Shown here: positions 27,725-37,438 of the stretch, in pieces | How the letters are laid out: the number at the start of each line of letters is the position of its first letter | Numbering within the stretch: position 1 is the first letter of the stretch | Assembly (NCBI GenBank): GCA_947304155.1 | Contig: CAMZAD010000002.1 | Location: forward strand, 62,001-126,000 | Origin: an uncultured Candidatus Saccharibacteria bacterium | GTDB lineage: Bacteria; Patescibacteriota; Saccharimonadia; Saccharimonadales; Saccharimonadaceae | Direction: 5' to 3' | DNA: 64,000 nucleotides | Notes under the pieces: model-generated | Databases searched by the model: none | Told to the model about the DNA's origin: nothing | What the model saw: only the letters and a program-made list of their open reading frames with translations | Program-made: the position numbers and the translations under genes

Positions 27725-29956
27725 ATGGCAAAACGAAGATCAAAACGAGGACGTAAATCCTCAAGAGAAGCAGCTCCACGACACGAGCTTCCGGGTGGTT
27801 TCTGGCGCCAAATTGGTGCAGTCATTTTAATTATCATTGCAATTTTACTAGTCTTTACCTGGTTTGGTGAAGGCGGCACAATCTTAAATCACGTCTACGA
27901 ATATTCAATCTACGCGATTGGTTATGCAGCTTACTTTATCCCAGTACTCCTAGTTTATCTTGCAGTTATGATTTTTCGCACGGAGGGGAATCGTCTTCCA
28001 GTTGTCATTTGGCTCGCCTCATTCTTGATGGTCGCCTGGCTCTCTGGTATCTTTGGTATTCCAACTATCGGCCAAGCTAATCCAACTGGTGGTGTGCTCG
28101 GTGAATGGCTTAATAAATTTGCCGTCCAAATCCTCGATGCTTCAGCTGTCTTCTTTATCTATGCCGCTCTTATTTTCTTAACTGGTATCTTTATTCTCAG
28201 TATCTCTCCAGCTGCCGTTTTTCGCTGGATTGCTGGTCTCTTTAGAAGTACCAAACGCGAAGAAGATGTCGAGAACGCTAAGGTTGCTCGCCGCGCCAAT
28301 GTTGAAGCAGCCAGCAATATGAAAGACCTTAAAATCAACACTGGTGGTATGCCAGTCATGCCTACTGATGATAAAAAACTCAGCATTAAAAAACCAGCCG
28401 AAAAGCAACCAGAGCCAGAACCAGAACGCGCTCTCCTTGCTGTTTCCGACCCAAACTGGAAAATGCCTTCAACCGATCTTCTTTCAAAGAAACAAACTCC
28501 TCCAGATGGTGGCAATATTCAACAAAATGCCTTCGTAATCAAATCAACCTTTGCTGAATTCGGTATTGATGTTGAAGTTGATGGTGCAAACGTTGGTCCA
28601 CGTGTCACTCAGTATACGATGCGTCCACCTTCAGGTGTGAATCTTAGTAAAATCACTGCTCGTGACCGCGAGCTTGCCCTTAACCTCGCTGTAGATAAGG
28701 TTCGTATTGAAGCTCCAATCCCAGGCACCCGCAGTGTTGGTGTTGAAATTCCAAACGTCCGCCCTGCTGACGTTACTCTCCGTGCAATTCTTGAAAGTCC
28801 AGAATGGAAGAAGCGCGATAATCACGCTCTCACCTTTGCTGTTGGTAAGGATATTTCCGGTAACGCCGTGGTTGCAAACCTCGCAAAAATGCCTCACCTT
28901 CTCATTGCAGGTACTACTGGTTCAGGTAAGTCTGTGATGACAAACACTCTTATCTCATCACTGCTTTATCGCAACGCGCCAAGCGACCTTAAGCTCATTA
29001 TTGTTGACCCTAAACAAGTTGAAATGGTTCAATATGATGCCATCCCACATCTTTTGACGCCAATCATTAATAGTACCGACAAAGCTCTTTCTGCTATGAA
29101 ATGGGCTGTAAATGAGATGGAGCGCCGTTATACTCAAATGGCTGAAGAAAAAGTTAAGAAGATTGAGGATTATAACGAAAAAATCGCTGGTAAAGCCGGC
29201 ATCGTTAAAGACAAAGATGGTAATGAACAGGCTCATGATGGCAGCAAGATGCCATATATCGTGATTATCATCGATGAGATGGCTGATCTCATGATGCAGG
29301 CTGGTAAAGACCTCGAGCAACTCATCGTTCGTATCGCTCAGAAAGGTCGTGCTGCTGGTATGCACCTCGTTCTCGCAACCCAGCGTCCAGAAGTTAAGGT
29401 TATTACTGGTCTTATCAAGGCTAACGTTCCAGGCCGTATTGCCTTCGCCGTAAATAATAACACCGACTCTCGCATTATGCTTGATATGGGTGGTGCTGAA
29501 AAATTACTTGGTAAAGGTGATATGTTGATGCTTACGACTGAAATGATGGGCAAACCTCGCCGTATCCAGGGTGCCTTCGCTTCAGATGCTGATATCGATA
29601 AACTTACCAACTTCCTCCGCGAGCAACGTGCTCCAGAATACAACGACGAAGTTATCTCACAGGCTGTCCAAATTAAAGGCATGGGCCCAGCAGATGGTGG
29701 TGCAATTGGCGACCTCGGCCGCAAATATGATCCAAACGACCAATACGTTAGAAAAGCTATTGAAATTACCCTTTCAAAAGGCAAATTCTCAACCGCCTCA
29801 CTCCAAACCTACCTCGGTAAAGGACATGGTTTCGTCTCTGGTCTTGCCATCTGGCTCGAAGAAATTGGCGTAATCGGTCCACAAAACGGCAACAAACCAC
29901 GCGATGTCATGATTTCTTCAATGGAAGAATTTGATGAATTAGCAGGGAATAAGTAG
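27725..29956 (+). CDS. ftsK: DNA translocase FtsK/SpoIIIE
   Basis: N-terminal TMs, GTTGSGKSVMTNTLI, DPKQVEM, DEMADLMM, C-terminal gamma-like winged helix. Confidence 0.95.
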   Translation: MAKRRSKRGRKSSREAAPRHELPGGFWRQIGAVILIIIAILLVFTWFGEGGTILNHVYEYSIYAIGYAAYFIPVLLVYLAVMIFRTEGNRLPVVIWLASFLMVAWLSGIFGIPTIGQANPTGGVLGEWLNKFAVQILDASAVFFIYAALIFLTGIFILSISPAAVFRWIAGLFRSTKREEDVENAKVARRANVEAASNMKDLKINTGGMPVMPTDDKKLSIKKPAEKQPEPEPERALLAVSDPNWKMPSTDLLSKKQTPPDGGNIQQNAFVIKSTFAEFGIDVEVDGANVGPRVTQYTMRPPSGVNLSKITARDRELALNLAVDKVRIEAPIPGTRSVGVEIPNVRPADVTLRAILESPEWKKRDNHALTFAVGKDISGNAVVANLAKMPHLLIAGTTGSGKSVMTNTLISSLLYRNAPSDLKLIIVDPKQVEMVQYDAIPHLLTPIINSTDKALSAMKWAVNEMERRYTQMAEEKVKKIEDYNEKIAGKAGIVKDKDGNEQAHDGSKMPYIVIIIDEMADLMMQAGKDLEQLIVRIAQKGRAAGMHLVLATQRPEVKVITGLIKANVPGRIAFAVNNNTDSRIMLDMGGAEKLLGKGDMLMLTTEMMGKPRRIQGAFASDADIDKLTNFLREQRAPEYNDEVISQAVQIKGMGPADGGAIGDLGRKYDPNDQYVRKAIEITLSKGKFSTASLQTYLGKGHGFVSGLAIWLEEIGVIGPQNGNKPRDVMISSMEEFDELAGNK

Positions 29957-30014
29957 CCCTACCTCTTGAAATTTTTCACATTTTGTGCTATATTAAGGCT
30001 ATTAATATTAACTC

Positions 30015-30042
30015 AGCAAACAGCAATTAAGGCGTGTTTGCT
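30015..30042 (+). promoter_or_regulatory. Leader hairpin upstream of rpsF
   Basis: AGCAAACA-12 nt-TGTTTGCT perfect 8 bp stem in the 5' UTR of rpsF-ssb-rpsR. Confidence 0.5.
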
Positions 30043-30061
30043 TTAACCAAAGGAGTGCAAA

Positions 30062-30418
30062 GTGAAACAGTATGAACTTACTGTGTTGATTCATCCTGAT
30101 TTGGAGATGAATTTGACACCAGCTCTCGATAAGATTACAAAACTTATCGAATCCGTTGACGGTAAAATCGTCAAAGAGACAAATGAAGGTAAGAAACGCT
30201 TAGCTTATTCTATCAAAAATAATGACTATGCTGTTTATTACTACTACGAACTCGAGCTTCCAGCTCAAGCTCCAGCAAAAATTTCGTCTACTTTGAACAT
30301 TACCGACGAAGTTCTTCGTTATCTCTTGGCCGCTACTGATGAGCGCAAAGCTAAATATGAAGCTCGCCGCAAATCAGCAGGTGACAAAGAGGAAGCTGAA
30401 GAAGCAACCGAAGAATAA
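30062..30418 (+). CDS. rpsF: Ribosomal protein S6
   Basis: YELTVLIHPDLE...KRLAYSIKNNDYAVYYYYELELPA; GTG start, SD aaggag. Confidence 0.93.
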   Translation: MKQYELTVLIHPDLEMNLTPALDKITKLIESVDGKIVKETNEGKKRLAYSIKNNDYAVYYYYELELPAQAPAKISSTLNITDEVLRYLLAATDERKAKYEARRKSAGDKEEAEEATEE

Positions 30419-30449
30419 TAAAGAAATTAAATGAATAAAGGAGTTATTT

Positions 30450-30893
30450 ATGGCGCGGGGTTTTAGTAAAGCAATTATCATCGGTAACGTTACTCGTGAC
30501 CCTGAAGTGAGAGCAATTGCTTCAGGTACACAAGTTTGTTCTTTTAGTGTTGCTGTAAACCGTAATTTCAAAGGACAAGATGGTTCTGATAAAGAGTCTG
30601 TCTCGTTCATTAACTGTACCGCTTGGGGTAAAGCTGCAGAAATTATCAGCCAATACGCAAAGCGTGGTACCGGAATTATGGTCTGTGGACGTCTTGAACA
30701 ACGTTCATACGAAGCAAAAGACGGCTCAAAGCGTTCAAATACCGAAATCGTAGTTGAAGATTTCAACTTCCTCGGTGGACGTGACGCTAGCGCCGGCGAT
30801 TATGGCGACAAGGGTTCAGCTTCAGAAGACGTCGATATCGTCCCTGATGACATCCCTGAAGAACCAATCGATTTATCCGATGTTCCATTCTAA
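30450..30893 (+). CDS. ssb: Single-stranded DNA-binding protein
   Basis: OB-fold KAIIIGNVTRDPEVR...FSVAVNR, acidic tail ending DLSDVPF. Confidence 0.96.
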   Translation: MARGFSKAIIIGNVTRDPEVRAIASGTQVCSFSVAVNRNFKGQDGSDKESVSFINCTAWGKAAEIISQYAKRGTGIMVCGRLEQRSYEAKDGSKRSNTEIVVEDFNFLGGRDASAGDYGDKGSASEDVDIVPDDIPEEPIDLSDVPF

Positions 30894-30911
30894 TAAATTA
30901 AAGGAGAATAA

Positions 30912-31106
30912 ATGAGAAGGGTTAAAAACGATCCAAATCTTTACTTCGATTATCGCGATGTAAAGACTTTGCAACGCTACATTGACGCTTACGGTCGCAT
31001 TGAGCCAATTTCAAAAACTGGTCTCTCTGCAAAGCAACAACGCCAACTCGCTGTCGCTGTTAAGCGTGCACGCCACTTGGCTCTCTTGCCATTTGTGTCT
31101 GAATAA
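30912..31106 (+). CDS. rpsR: Ribosomal protein S18
   Basis: [13 protein letters not shown]...[26 protein letters not shown]. Confidence 0.96.
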   Translation: MRRVKNDPNLYFDYRDVKTLQRYIDAYGRIEPISKTGLSAKQQRQLAVAVKRARHLALLPFVSE

Positions 31107-31108
31107 TC

Positions 31109-31138
31109 TTAAGGAGAGCGGGGAGACGCTCTCCTTAA
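31109..31138. promoter_or_regulatory. Perfect 12-bp hairpin between rpsR and efp
   Basis: TTAAGGAGAGCG-gggaga-CGCTCTCCTTAA with no T-tract. Confidence 0.7.
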
Positions 31139-31168
31139 ACTAAAATTATTAAACCTGAAAGGAGAAAA

Positions 31169-31729
31169 ATGTACGGACCAACAGATTTGAAGAAAAATGT
31201 GCTGATCACACTTGACGGGCAACCGTACAAGGTGGTTGAGTACTCCCAAAAGGTTATGGGACGTGGTGGTTCTATTGTGAACGTTAAGGTTAAAAACCTT
31301 ATCACCGGCGCTCTTCTTCCAAAGACCTTCAAAGGCCAGGAAAAAATTGAGCCAGCAGAAGTCACCAACAAACACGTTCAATATCTTTACAAGGACGACG
31401 AAAAGTTCTACTTCATGGATCCAGAATCATTCGAGCAGTATGAACTCGCAGCTGACATGGTCGGCGATATGAAGGACTTCATGAAAGACGGTGACGAGAT
31501 GGATATTCAATTCTATAATGGCACTGCCATTAACCTCGTTCTTCCAAAGAACCTTTGGCTCGAAGTTACCTACACTGAAAACGCAGTAAAAGGTGATACT
31601 TCAACTTCAGTCCAAAAAGATGCAACCCTCGAAACTGGTGTTGTTATTAAAGTTCCAGCTTTCATTAAAGTTGGCGATATCGTCTCTGTCGATACCGACA
31701 CTTACGCATATCGTGAGAGGAGAAAATAA
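31169..31729 (+). CDS. efp: Elongation factor P
   Basis: TDLKKNVLITLDGQPYKVVEYSQKVMGRGGSIVNVKVKNL...; C-terminal GDIVSVDTDTYAYRERRK. Confidence 0.96.
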   Translation: MYGPTDLKKNVLITLDGQPYKVVEYSQKVMGRGGSIVNVKVKNLITGALLPKTFKGQEKIEPAEVTNKHVQYLYKDDEKFYFMDPESFEQYELAADMVGDMKDFMKDGDEMDIQFYNGTAINLVLPKNLWLEVTYTENAVKGDTSTSVQKDATLETGVVIKVPAFIKVGDIVSVDTDTYAYRERRK

Positions 31730-32340
31730 TTAACGCTCCTGTCTCAAGAGCAGAAAACAAACTCGCGGGTGCCGCCCGTGAGTTTGTTTATGATTTTCGT
31801 GGTAAAACTGCGCTCGACATTGGTTCATCAACTGGTGGCTTTACAGAATTTGCTTTAAATTCTGGCGCTAAACATGTTATTGCAATCGAAAAGGGAACCA
31901 ACCAAATGAAGGCTCCACTTCGTTTTGACCCACGTATTGATCTTCGCGAGAAAACCGATATCTTTGATGTAAATCGTGAAGTTTTGAATTCATGTGATTA
32001 TTTCGAGCAATCGCACGAAGGCAAAACTCATATTGATGTGATTTTGGCTGATGTCTCGTTTGTTAGCCTTAAAAAAGTGCTGCTTCATGCTAAATATCAG
32101 ATTGCATCGCTTGATACCGACTTTCTCGTAATGCTAAAGCCGCAATTTGAAGCAAAAAAGTTTGAACTTGCCCGTGGCGTGGTAAAAAATGAGAAAATCC
32201 GCCGTGATATCATCCGAGAATTTGAACAATGGCTTAAAACTCAAGGCTTTATTATCGTTAAAAAGCGTGATAACGACCTCTCTGGTCGAAATGGCAATCT
32301 TGAACGTTTCTATCTCTTAAAACTCGCTAAAAAATATTAA
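31729..32340 (+). CDS. TlyA-type FtsJ-like rRNA methyltransferase lacking the S4 domain; apparent ATT (or ATA) start
   Basis: Open frame from 31717 reads INAPVSRAENKLAGAAREFVYDFRGKTALDIGSSTGGFTEFAL...; the only canonical start (31906) would delete the SAM-binding motif. Confidence 0.75.
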   Translation: MNAPVSRAENKLAGAAREFVYDFRGKTALDIGSSTGGFTEFALNSGAKHVIAIEKGTNQMKAPLRFDPRIDLREKTDIFDVNREVLNSCDYFEQSHEGKTHIDVILADVSFVSLKKVLLHAKYQIASLDTDFLVMLKPQFEAKKFELARGVVKNEKIRRDIIREFEQWLKTQGFIIVKKRDNDLSGRNGNLERFYLLKLAKKY

Positions 32341-32402
32341 ATTTGTTTACAAAAACCACGAGATTTGATATAATAAAAGTATCAAATAATTACTTGTAAG
32401 GC

Positions 32403-34655
32403 ATGGGAATAGGAAATATTTTTGTGCCGACAGAAAAGCTAAAAGGAAAATTAATGAATCAAAAAGAACAAGAACGTCGCGCCCGTCTGCTGAAAATGCA
32501 AGCCGAACGTCTTCCTGAAATCAAGCGTCGTTTTGAGGAAAATCAGAAACGCGCAACGATGAAAGAGGAAAAACCTACCATTACTGGTGAGGCTGTGATT
32601 TTTGAAGAAGTCCAAAAACGCAATTTCAATTCAAATTTCAAGCCAGGTGGTAAGGATGCTCATCTTGTAAAGAAAAAGACGACTGCTAAAAAAGCTGCGA
32701 CAAAAACTGCGAAAGCTGCAAAACCAGCAAAAACTACTAAAACTAAGGAAACCGAAAAGGCCCAGGCTCGCAAGGTTGATCTTTCTGTCTCAACCAAAAA
32801 AGGCGACATGGTCCACCATCAACGCATGCTTAGTCAAGATGTGAACGCTCAAGCGACTCAGCATATTATTGGTATTCCAGTTAACAAATCTCGTTACAAC
32901 GGTTATAACGGTGCACAAGTCACCAACAGTCAACTTAAACAAGCTCGTCCAAGTAACGACTCTGTCTTAATTATTCCAATCGGTGGTACCGGTGAATTTG
33001 GTATCGGTAAAAATATGACCGTCATCCAATACAAAGACGAAGCAATCGTGATTGATATGGGTGTGCTTTTCGCTGGCGATGATTATCCAGGCGTAAACTA
33101 CATGGTCCCAGATATTAAATATCTCGAAGACAACATGAGTAAAGTTAAAGCAATCTGCTTCACTCACGCTCACCTTGACCACATTGGCGCCTGCCGCCAT
33201 CTTCTTCCAAAGTTCCCAACCACAGTCCCAATTTATGGCTCTGATTTTACAATTGGCATGATTAAGAAGCAGATGAGCGAACTTGATGAAGTTCCAGATA
33301 TGAACTACATCACAGTCGACCCATTCAAGCATGAAAAACTTGCTGTCTCAGAAAATCTTTCAGTTGAATTTATTCATACGCTTCACTCAATTCCAGGAAA
33401 CAACGCTATTTTGGTCCGCACTCCAAACGGCACCATCTATGTTTCTGGTGACTGGCGCGCTGAAAGTAATCCACTTTATACTCAAACCGACTACGAGCGT
33501 ATTGATGAAATCGTCAAAAAAGAGGGAATCGACCTCATGCTCAACGAGTCAACCAACATTGACTCTCCAGGCCATCACCCACACTCAGAATACGACGTTG
33601 GTGAAAACCTTGGTAAAGTGATGGATCACTATGCTAACGGCCGTATTATCGTTTCATGTTTCTCATCTCAGGTCTCACGTATCGGCATGGTACTTGAAGA
33701 GGCTGCAAAACGTGGTAGAAAAGTTGCCTTCGCTGGCTTCTCAATGATTAACAACGTCGAAGTTGCGCTCCGCACTAAGATGATTAAGGCTCCAAAAGAT
33801 ACCATCATGAAGATGGAAGACATTATTAAACTTCCAGATGAGCAAGTTACAATTATCTGTACTGGTTCACAAGGCGAGCTTAACGCTGTTCTTAACCGTA
33901 TGGTGACTGGCGCACATAAATTCATTAAGATTAAATCAACTGACACAATCGTCTTCTCATCAAACCCAATTCCAGGCAATGAACCACACGTTGTTTCTAC
34001 GGTTGATGGTCTCCTTCGTGAAGGTGCTCAAGTTATCCAAAACGGTAAAACTCACCTCACTAATATTGGTCCACTTCACCTTTCTGGTCACGCTTACTAT
34101 GAGGACCATGTTGATTTCGTCACACGCTTAAACCCTCGCAACTATATGCCATACCACGGTGAGTTCTATATGATGGAGCACAACGCTGAAATGGCTGAAA
34201 ATGTGATTGGTATCCCAAGAGAACGTATTATTATCGCTGATGACGGTGACGTGATTGAATTTACCAAAGATAAGAAAATCAAGAAAACTGGCCGCGTCTA
34301 TGTTGGCAACAAGCTTTATGATGATGCCGATATGCCAGTCCATGAAGCAGTCGTTAAAGACCGTATCCACATTTCTCGTGAAGGTATCTTCATTATCGTC
34401 CTTACTTTGAGCAAGAAAACTGGCCGCCTCATTAAGACTCCAGACATCGTTTCTCGCGCCTTCATCTATCTCGACAATTCTGAAGAGTTGATTGGCAAGA
34501 TTCGCCATTACCTCCGCGTTAAGACTGATCGCTCAGTTTCAACTGACCCAGAATTAAAGGAGCTAAAAGACGAAGTCAAAGAAGATGTTACACGTATTCT
34601 CTTTGATGCAACCGGCCACACACCAATCGTCATTCCAGTGATTAACAAGGTCTAA
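32403..34655 (+). CDS. rnj: Ribonuclease J
   Basis: Metallo-beta-lactamase HAHLDHIGA, beta-CASP domain, GHAYYEDH; K/A-rich N-terminal extension. Confidence 0.93.
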   Translation: MGIGNIFVPTEKLKGKLMNQKEQERRARLLKMQAERLPEIKRRFEENQKRATMKEEKPTITGEAVIFEEVQKRNFNSNFKPGGKDAHLVKKKTTAKKAATKTAKAAKPAKTTKTKETEKAQARKVDLSVSTKKGDMVHHQRMLSQDVNAQATQHIIGIPVNKSRYNGYNGAQVTNSQLKQARPSNDSVLIIPIGGTGEFGIGKNMTVIQYKDEAIVIDMGVLFAGDDYPGVNYMVPDIKYLEDNMSKVKAICFTHAHLDHIGACRHLLPKFPTTVPIYGSDFTIGMIKKQMSELDEVPDMNYITVDPFKHEKLAVSENLSVEFIHTLHSIPGNNAILVRTPNGTIYVSGDWRAESNPLYTQTDYERIDEIVKKEGIDLMLNESTNIDSPGHHPHSEYDVGENLGKVMDHYANGRIIVSCFSSQVSRIGMVLEEAAKRGRKVAFAGFSMINNVEVALRTKMIKAPKDTIMKMEDIIKLPDEQVTIICTGSQGELNAVLNRMVTGAHKFIKIKSTDTIVFSSNPIPGNEPHVVSTVDGLLREGAQVIQNGKTHLTNIGPLHLSGHAYYEDHVDFVTRLNPRNYMPYHGEFYMMEHNAEMAENVIGIPRERIIIADDGDVIEFTKDKKIKKTGRVYVGNKLYDDADMPVHEAVVKDRIHISREGIFIIVLTLSKKTGRLIKTPDIVSRAFIYLDNSEELIGKIRHYLRVKTDRSVSTDPELKELKDEVKEDVTRILFDATGHTPIVIPVINKV

Positions 34656-35923
34656 AAATCAACCCAAAAAGTTGGAAAACCAAGTTGAAAGATTTCGAGA
34701 CGTTTATAAAAAGCGTCTCGAATTTCTTTTATAAAAATCGATTCCTGGCCGCGCACAGTCAGAAGAAAAACTTTCTTTTTTGCGCGCGTCAATGCGACAT
34801 AGAATAGTCTTCGTTCCTCCGCAAACGGAAATTTCTCAGTTTTATCGAGTTCAATTCTAGCTGGAAATCCCTCGCGTTTATCAAGGCAATTAACAATGAA
34901 AACATAGTCCGCCTGCAAACCTTTTGATTTATGTGCCGTGATAAATCTAATATTAATATCCGGCCGCGCTGCGTAAAAAATTTCATATTCCTCGTCAGAA
35001 AGTTTTGTAACTTTTAGATTCTTGCACGCCAAAACATTCCGAATATCATGTTTAAATCTACCAATTAAAAACACGGTCGCATTCTCTGGTAAATCGTTAA
35101 ACTTCGCACTTACAAAGTTTAAATCTTGTCGCACAGAATCGCCCAAAATTTCCATCACAGCAAATTCCGTGTCCGCGCGTCCTTTGATTTTCTTTCGAAT
35201 TTGTGCCGGATTTTCCATCACAAACTTTGACGAAACATCGACCAAGCTTTGCGGAAAACGATAGGTTGTTTCGATTCTCGAAATCTCAGTCTTGCCGAAG
35301 TATTCTTCAAACTCCAAAATCAAACTAATCTCGCTACCCGAAAACTTGTAAATCGATTGCCAATCATCACCCACGCAAAAAAGATTATAATCTCTCGTCT
35401 CGCGAAGTAGTCTCAAAAGCTGGTAACGTTCGTATGAAATATCCTGATATTCATCTACAATGATATATTTAAACGGATGAATAAAATACCCATCCCATAT
35501 CTTTAAAGTTGCAAGTTTTATCATCTTATCAAACTCAATTTCTGACTCGTCTTCTGGATTTCTTAAACTATCTAAGAATTGTTGAATTTTAGTACTAATT
35601 GGCGGAGTTTTTAAAATGGAAAGCCCAAAACTATGGAACGTTGAAACGTGAACCGTTTCACTATTCTCATCGTTTAAAATATATTTTCTGGTCTCGCGCA
35701 GAATCCGCTCCTTCATTTCGCTAGCTGAAGCGTTTGTAAAAGATAAAACCAAAATTTCCGAAGGCCTACAAAAATGATTCGAAAGTAAGTATTTAATCTT
35801 GCCGATGATTGTGGTTGTCTTGCCAGTTCCAGCGCCCGCAATCACGAGATGATTGTGGCATTCCTTTTTAATACATTCGATTTGCTGCGGGTCGAGCACA
35901 CGACCTTCAACTATAAAATCCAT
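34652..35923 (-). CDS. UvrD/Rep-family superfamily I helicase, compact form (423 aa)
   Basis: GAGTGKTTTIIGKI, VDEYQDIS, GDDWQSIYKFSGSE, TAHKSKGLQADYVF, RRLFYVALTRAKKKV. Confidence 0.92.
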   Translation of the reverse strand: MDFIVEGRVLDPQQIECIKKECHNHLVIAGAGTGKTTTIIGKIKYLLSNHFCRPSEILVLSFTNASASEMKERILRETRKYILNDENSETVHVSTFHSFGLSILKTPPISTKIQQFLDSLRNPEDESEIEFDKMIKLATLKIWDGYFIHPFKYIIVDEYQDISYERYQLLRLLRETRDYNLFCVGDDWQSIYKFSGSEISLILEFEEYFGKTEISRIETTYRFPQSLVDVSSKFVMENPAQIRKKIKGRADTEFAVMEILGDSVRQDLNFVSAKFNDLPENATVFLIGRFKHDIRNVLACKNLKVTKLSDEEYEIFYAARPDINIRFITAHKSKGLQADYVFIVNCLDKREGFPARIELDKTEKFPFAEERRLFYVALTRAKKKVFLLTVRGQESIFIKEIRDAFYKRLEIFQLGFPTFWVDF

Positions 35924-35975
35924 CTTGCCTCCAACTTAAAAACAAAAAATCCACGAATTGTGGACCTTAATCAAT

Positions 35976-36062
35976 TGGTGCCCGGAACAGGGGTTGAACC
36001 TGCACTCGATTGCTCGAACTAGCACCTGAAGCTAGCGCGTCTGCCAATTCCGCCACCCGGGC
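35976..36062 (-). tRNA. tRNA-Leu(CAG)
   Basis: Long variable arm; anticodon stem-loop CTAGC-TTCAGGT-GCTAG; CCA encoded. Confidence 0.94.
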
Positions 36063-36123
36063 TTACCTCTATAATTATACCATAGTTGTATGGTATAATG
36101 GGGAAAAGAAGAAGTGAGGTAAA

Positions 36124-37419
36124 ATGATTAATTTTAAAATCCATTACGATATTGATGCTTCAGCTCTCGCCGTCCAATCAAGCTCGGCCGAATGTATTGT
36201 TGAAGATTTAAAGAAGAATGATATGGCTGGCTGGATTGACCTTCCAGAAAACTATGATAAGGATGAATTTGAGCGCATCAAAGCTGCCGCAAAAAAGATT
36301 CGCGCCGAGTCGGATTACTTAGTTTGTATTGGTATTGGCGGTTCATTCTTAGGCCACAAGGCAGTTATTGACGCTCTCGAATCACAAGTTGCAGGTGATA
36401 CAAAAATCCTGTATGCTGGTAACTCAATTTCAAATATCTCACTTCAAAAAATTCTAGATAAAATCGATGGCAAAAACTTCTCAATCAACGTCATTTCAAA
36501 ATCTGGCACTACCACCGAACCTGCAATCGCTTTCCGCGTCCTAAAGGCAAAATTGATTGACGTTTACGGCGAAGAAGAAGCCTACAAACGTATTTACGCC
36601 ACAACCGACGCTGAATCTGGCGCATTGCATGACGAGGCGCTCTATAACCACTATGAACGCTTTGTTGTGCCAAATGGCATTGGTGGACGCTTCTCAGTCC
36701 TAACTGCCGTTGGTCTTTTGCCTCTCGCAGTTGCCGGGGTTGATATTGATGAATTGATGGCCGGTGCACGTATCTTGTCTGCTGCAATTAGCGACAGCAA
36801 TGAGGATGCTGCTATTTCTGGCGACATCAAAACTGGCATTTACAAATATGCATCCGTTCGTCACATTCTTCGTAGTCGTAATTACGACGTAGAAGTCTTG
36901 TCTTGTTTTGAGCCATGTATGGAGTTCTTTGGTAAGTGGTGGCAACAGCTCTTTGGTGAGTCTGAAGGGAAGGAAAATAAAGGAATTTTCCCAGCTACCG
37001 CAATTTATAGCACCGATCTTCACTCACTTGGGCAATATATGCAACAAGGTCGCTATAACATTTTTGAAACAATTCTTACTTTTAAGAATAATCCTTTGCC
37101 AAAGTATACCGACGTCGAAATTAAAGTTCCAGAAATGGCTGAAAATCTTGATCAGCTAGGATACCTTGAAGGTGTTTCAATGGCCGAGATCAACAAAAAA
37201 GCCGAACTCGCTACAATTACCGCTCATTCAAAACACATTCCAGTTTTTGAAATTGAAATGACTGATCTCTCGGCAAAAAGTATGGGCGAATTAATCTATT
37301 TCTTTGAACTTGCCTGCGCAATTTCTGCCACTTTTGATCAAGTAAACCCATTCGACCAACCTGGTGTCGAAGCCTATAAAAACGAAATGTTTAAACTTCT
37401 CGGAAAACCTGAAGCATAA
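36124..37419 (+). CDS. pgi: Glucose-6-phosphate isomerase
   Basis: VCIGIGGSFLGHKAVIDAL, ISKSGTTTEPAIAFR, GGRFSVLTAVGLLP, QLFGESEGKE, NPFDQPGVEAYK. Confidence 0.96.
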   Translation: MINFKIHYDIDASALAVQSSSAECIVEDLKKNDMAGWIDLPENYDKDEFERIKAAAKKIRAESDYLVCIGIGGSFLGHKAVIDALESQVAGDTKILYAGNSISNISLQKILDKIDGKNFSINVISKSGTTTEPAIAFRVLKAKLIDVYGEEEAYKRIYATTDAESGALHDEALYNHYERFVVPNGIGGRFSVLTAVGLLPLAVAGVDIDELMAGARILSAAISDSNEDAAISGDIKTGIYKYASVRHILRSRNYDVEVLSCFEPCMEFFGKWWQQLFGESEGKENKGIFPATAIYSTDLHSLGQYMQQGRYNIFETILTFKNNPLPKYTDVEIKVPEMAENLDQLGYLEGVSMAEINKKAELATITAHSKHIPVFEIEMTDLSAKSMGELIYFFELACAISATFDQVNPFDQPGVEAYKNEMFKLLGKPEA

Positions 37420-37438
37420 GTGGTATAATAAGCACAAG

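Noticed and set aside
34652-35923. Compact UvrD-like helicase considered as part of a defence (e.g. Gabija/Zorya-like) module
   Set aside because: No adjacent nuclease or defence partner; neighbours are rnj and tRNA-Leu, so a housekeeping or repair role is simpler.
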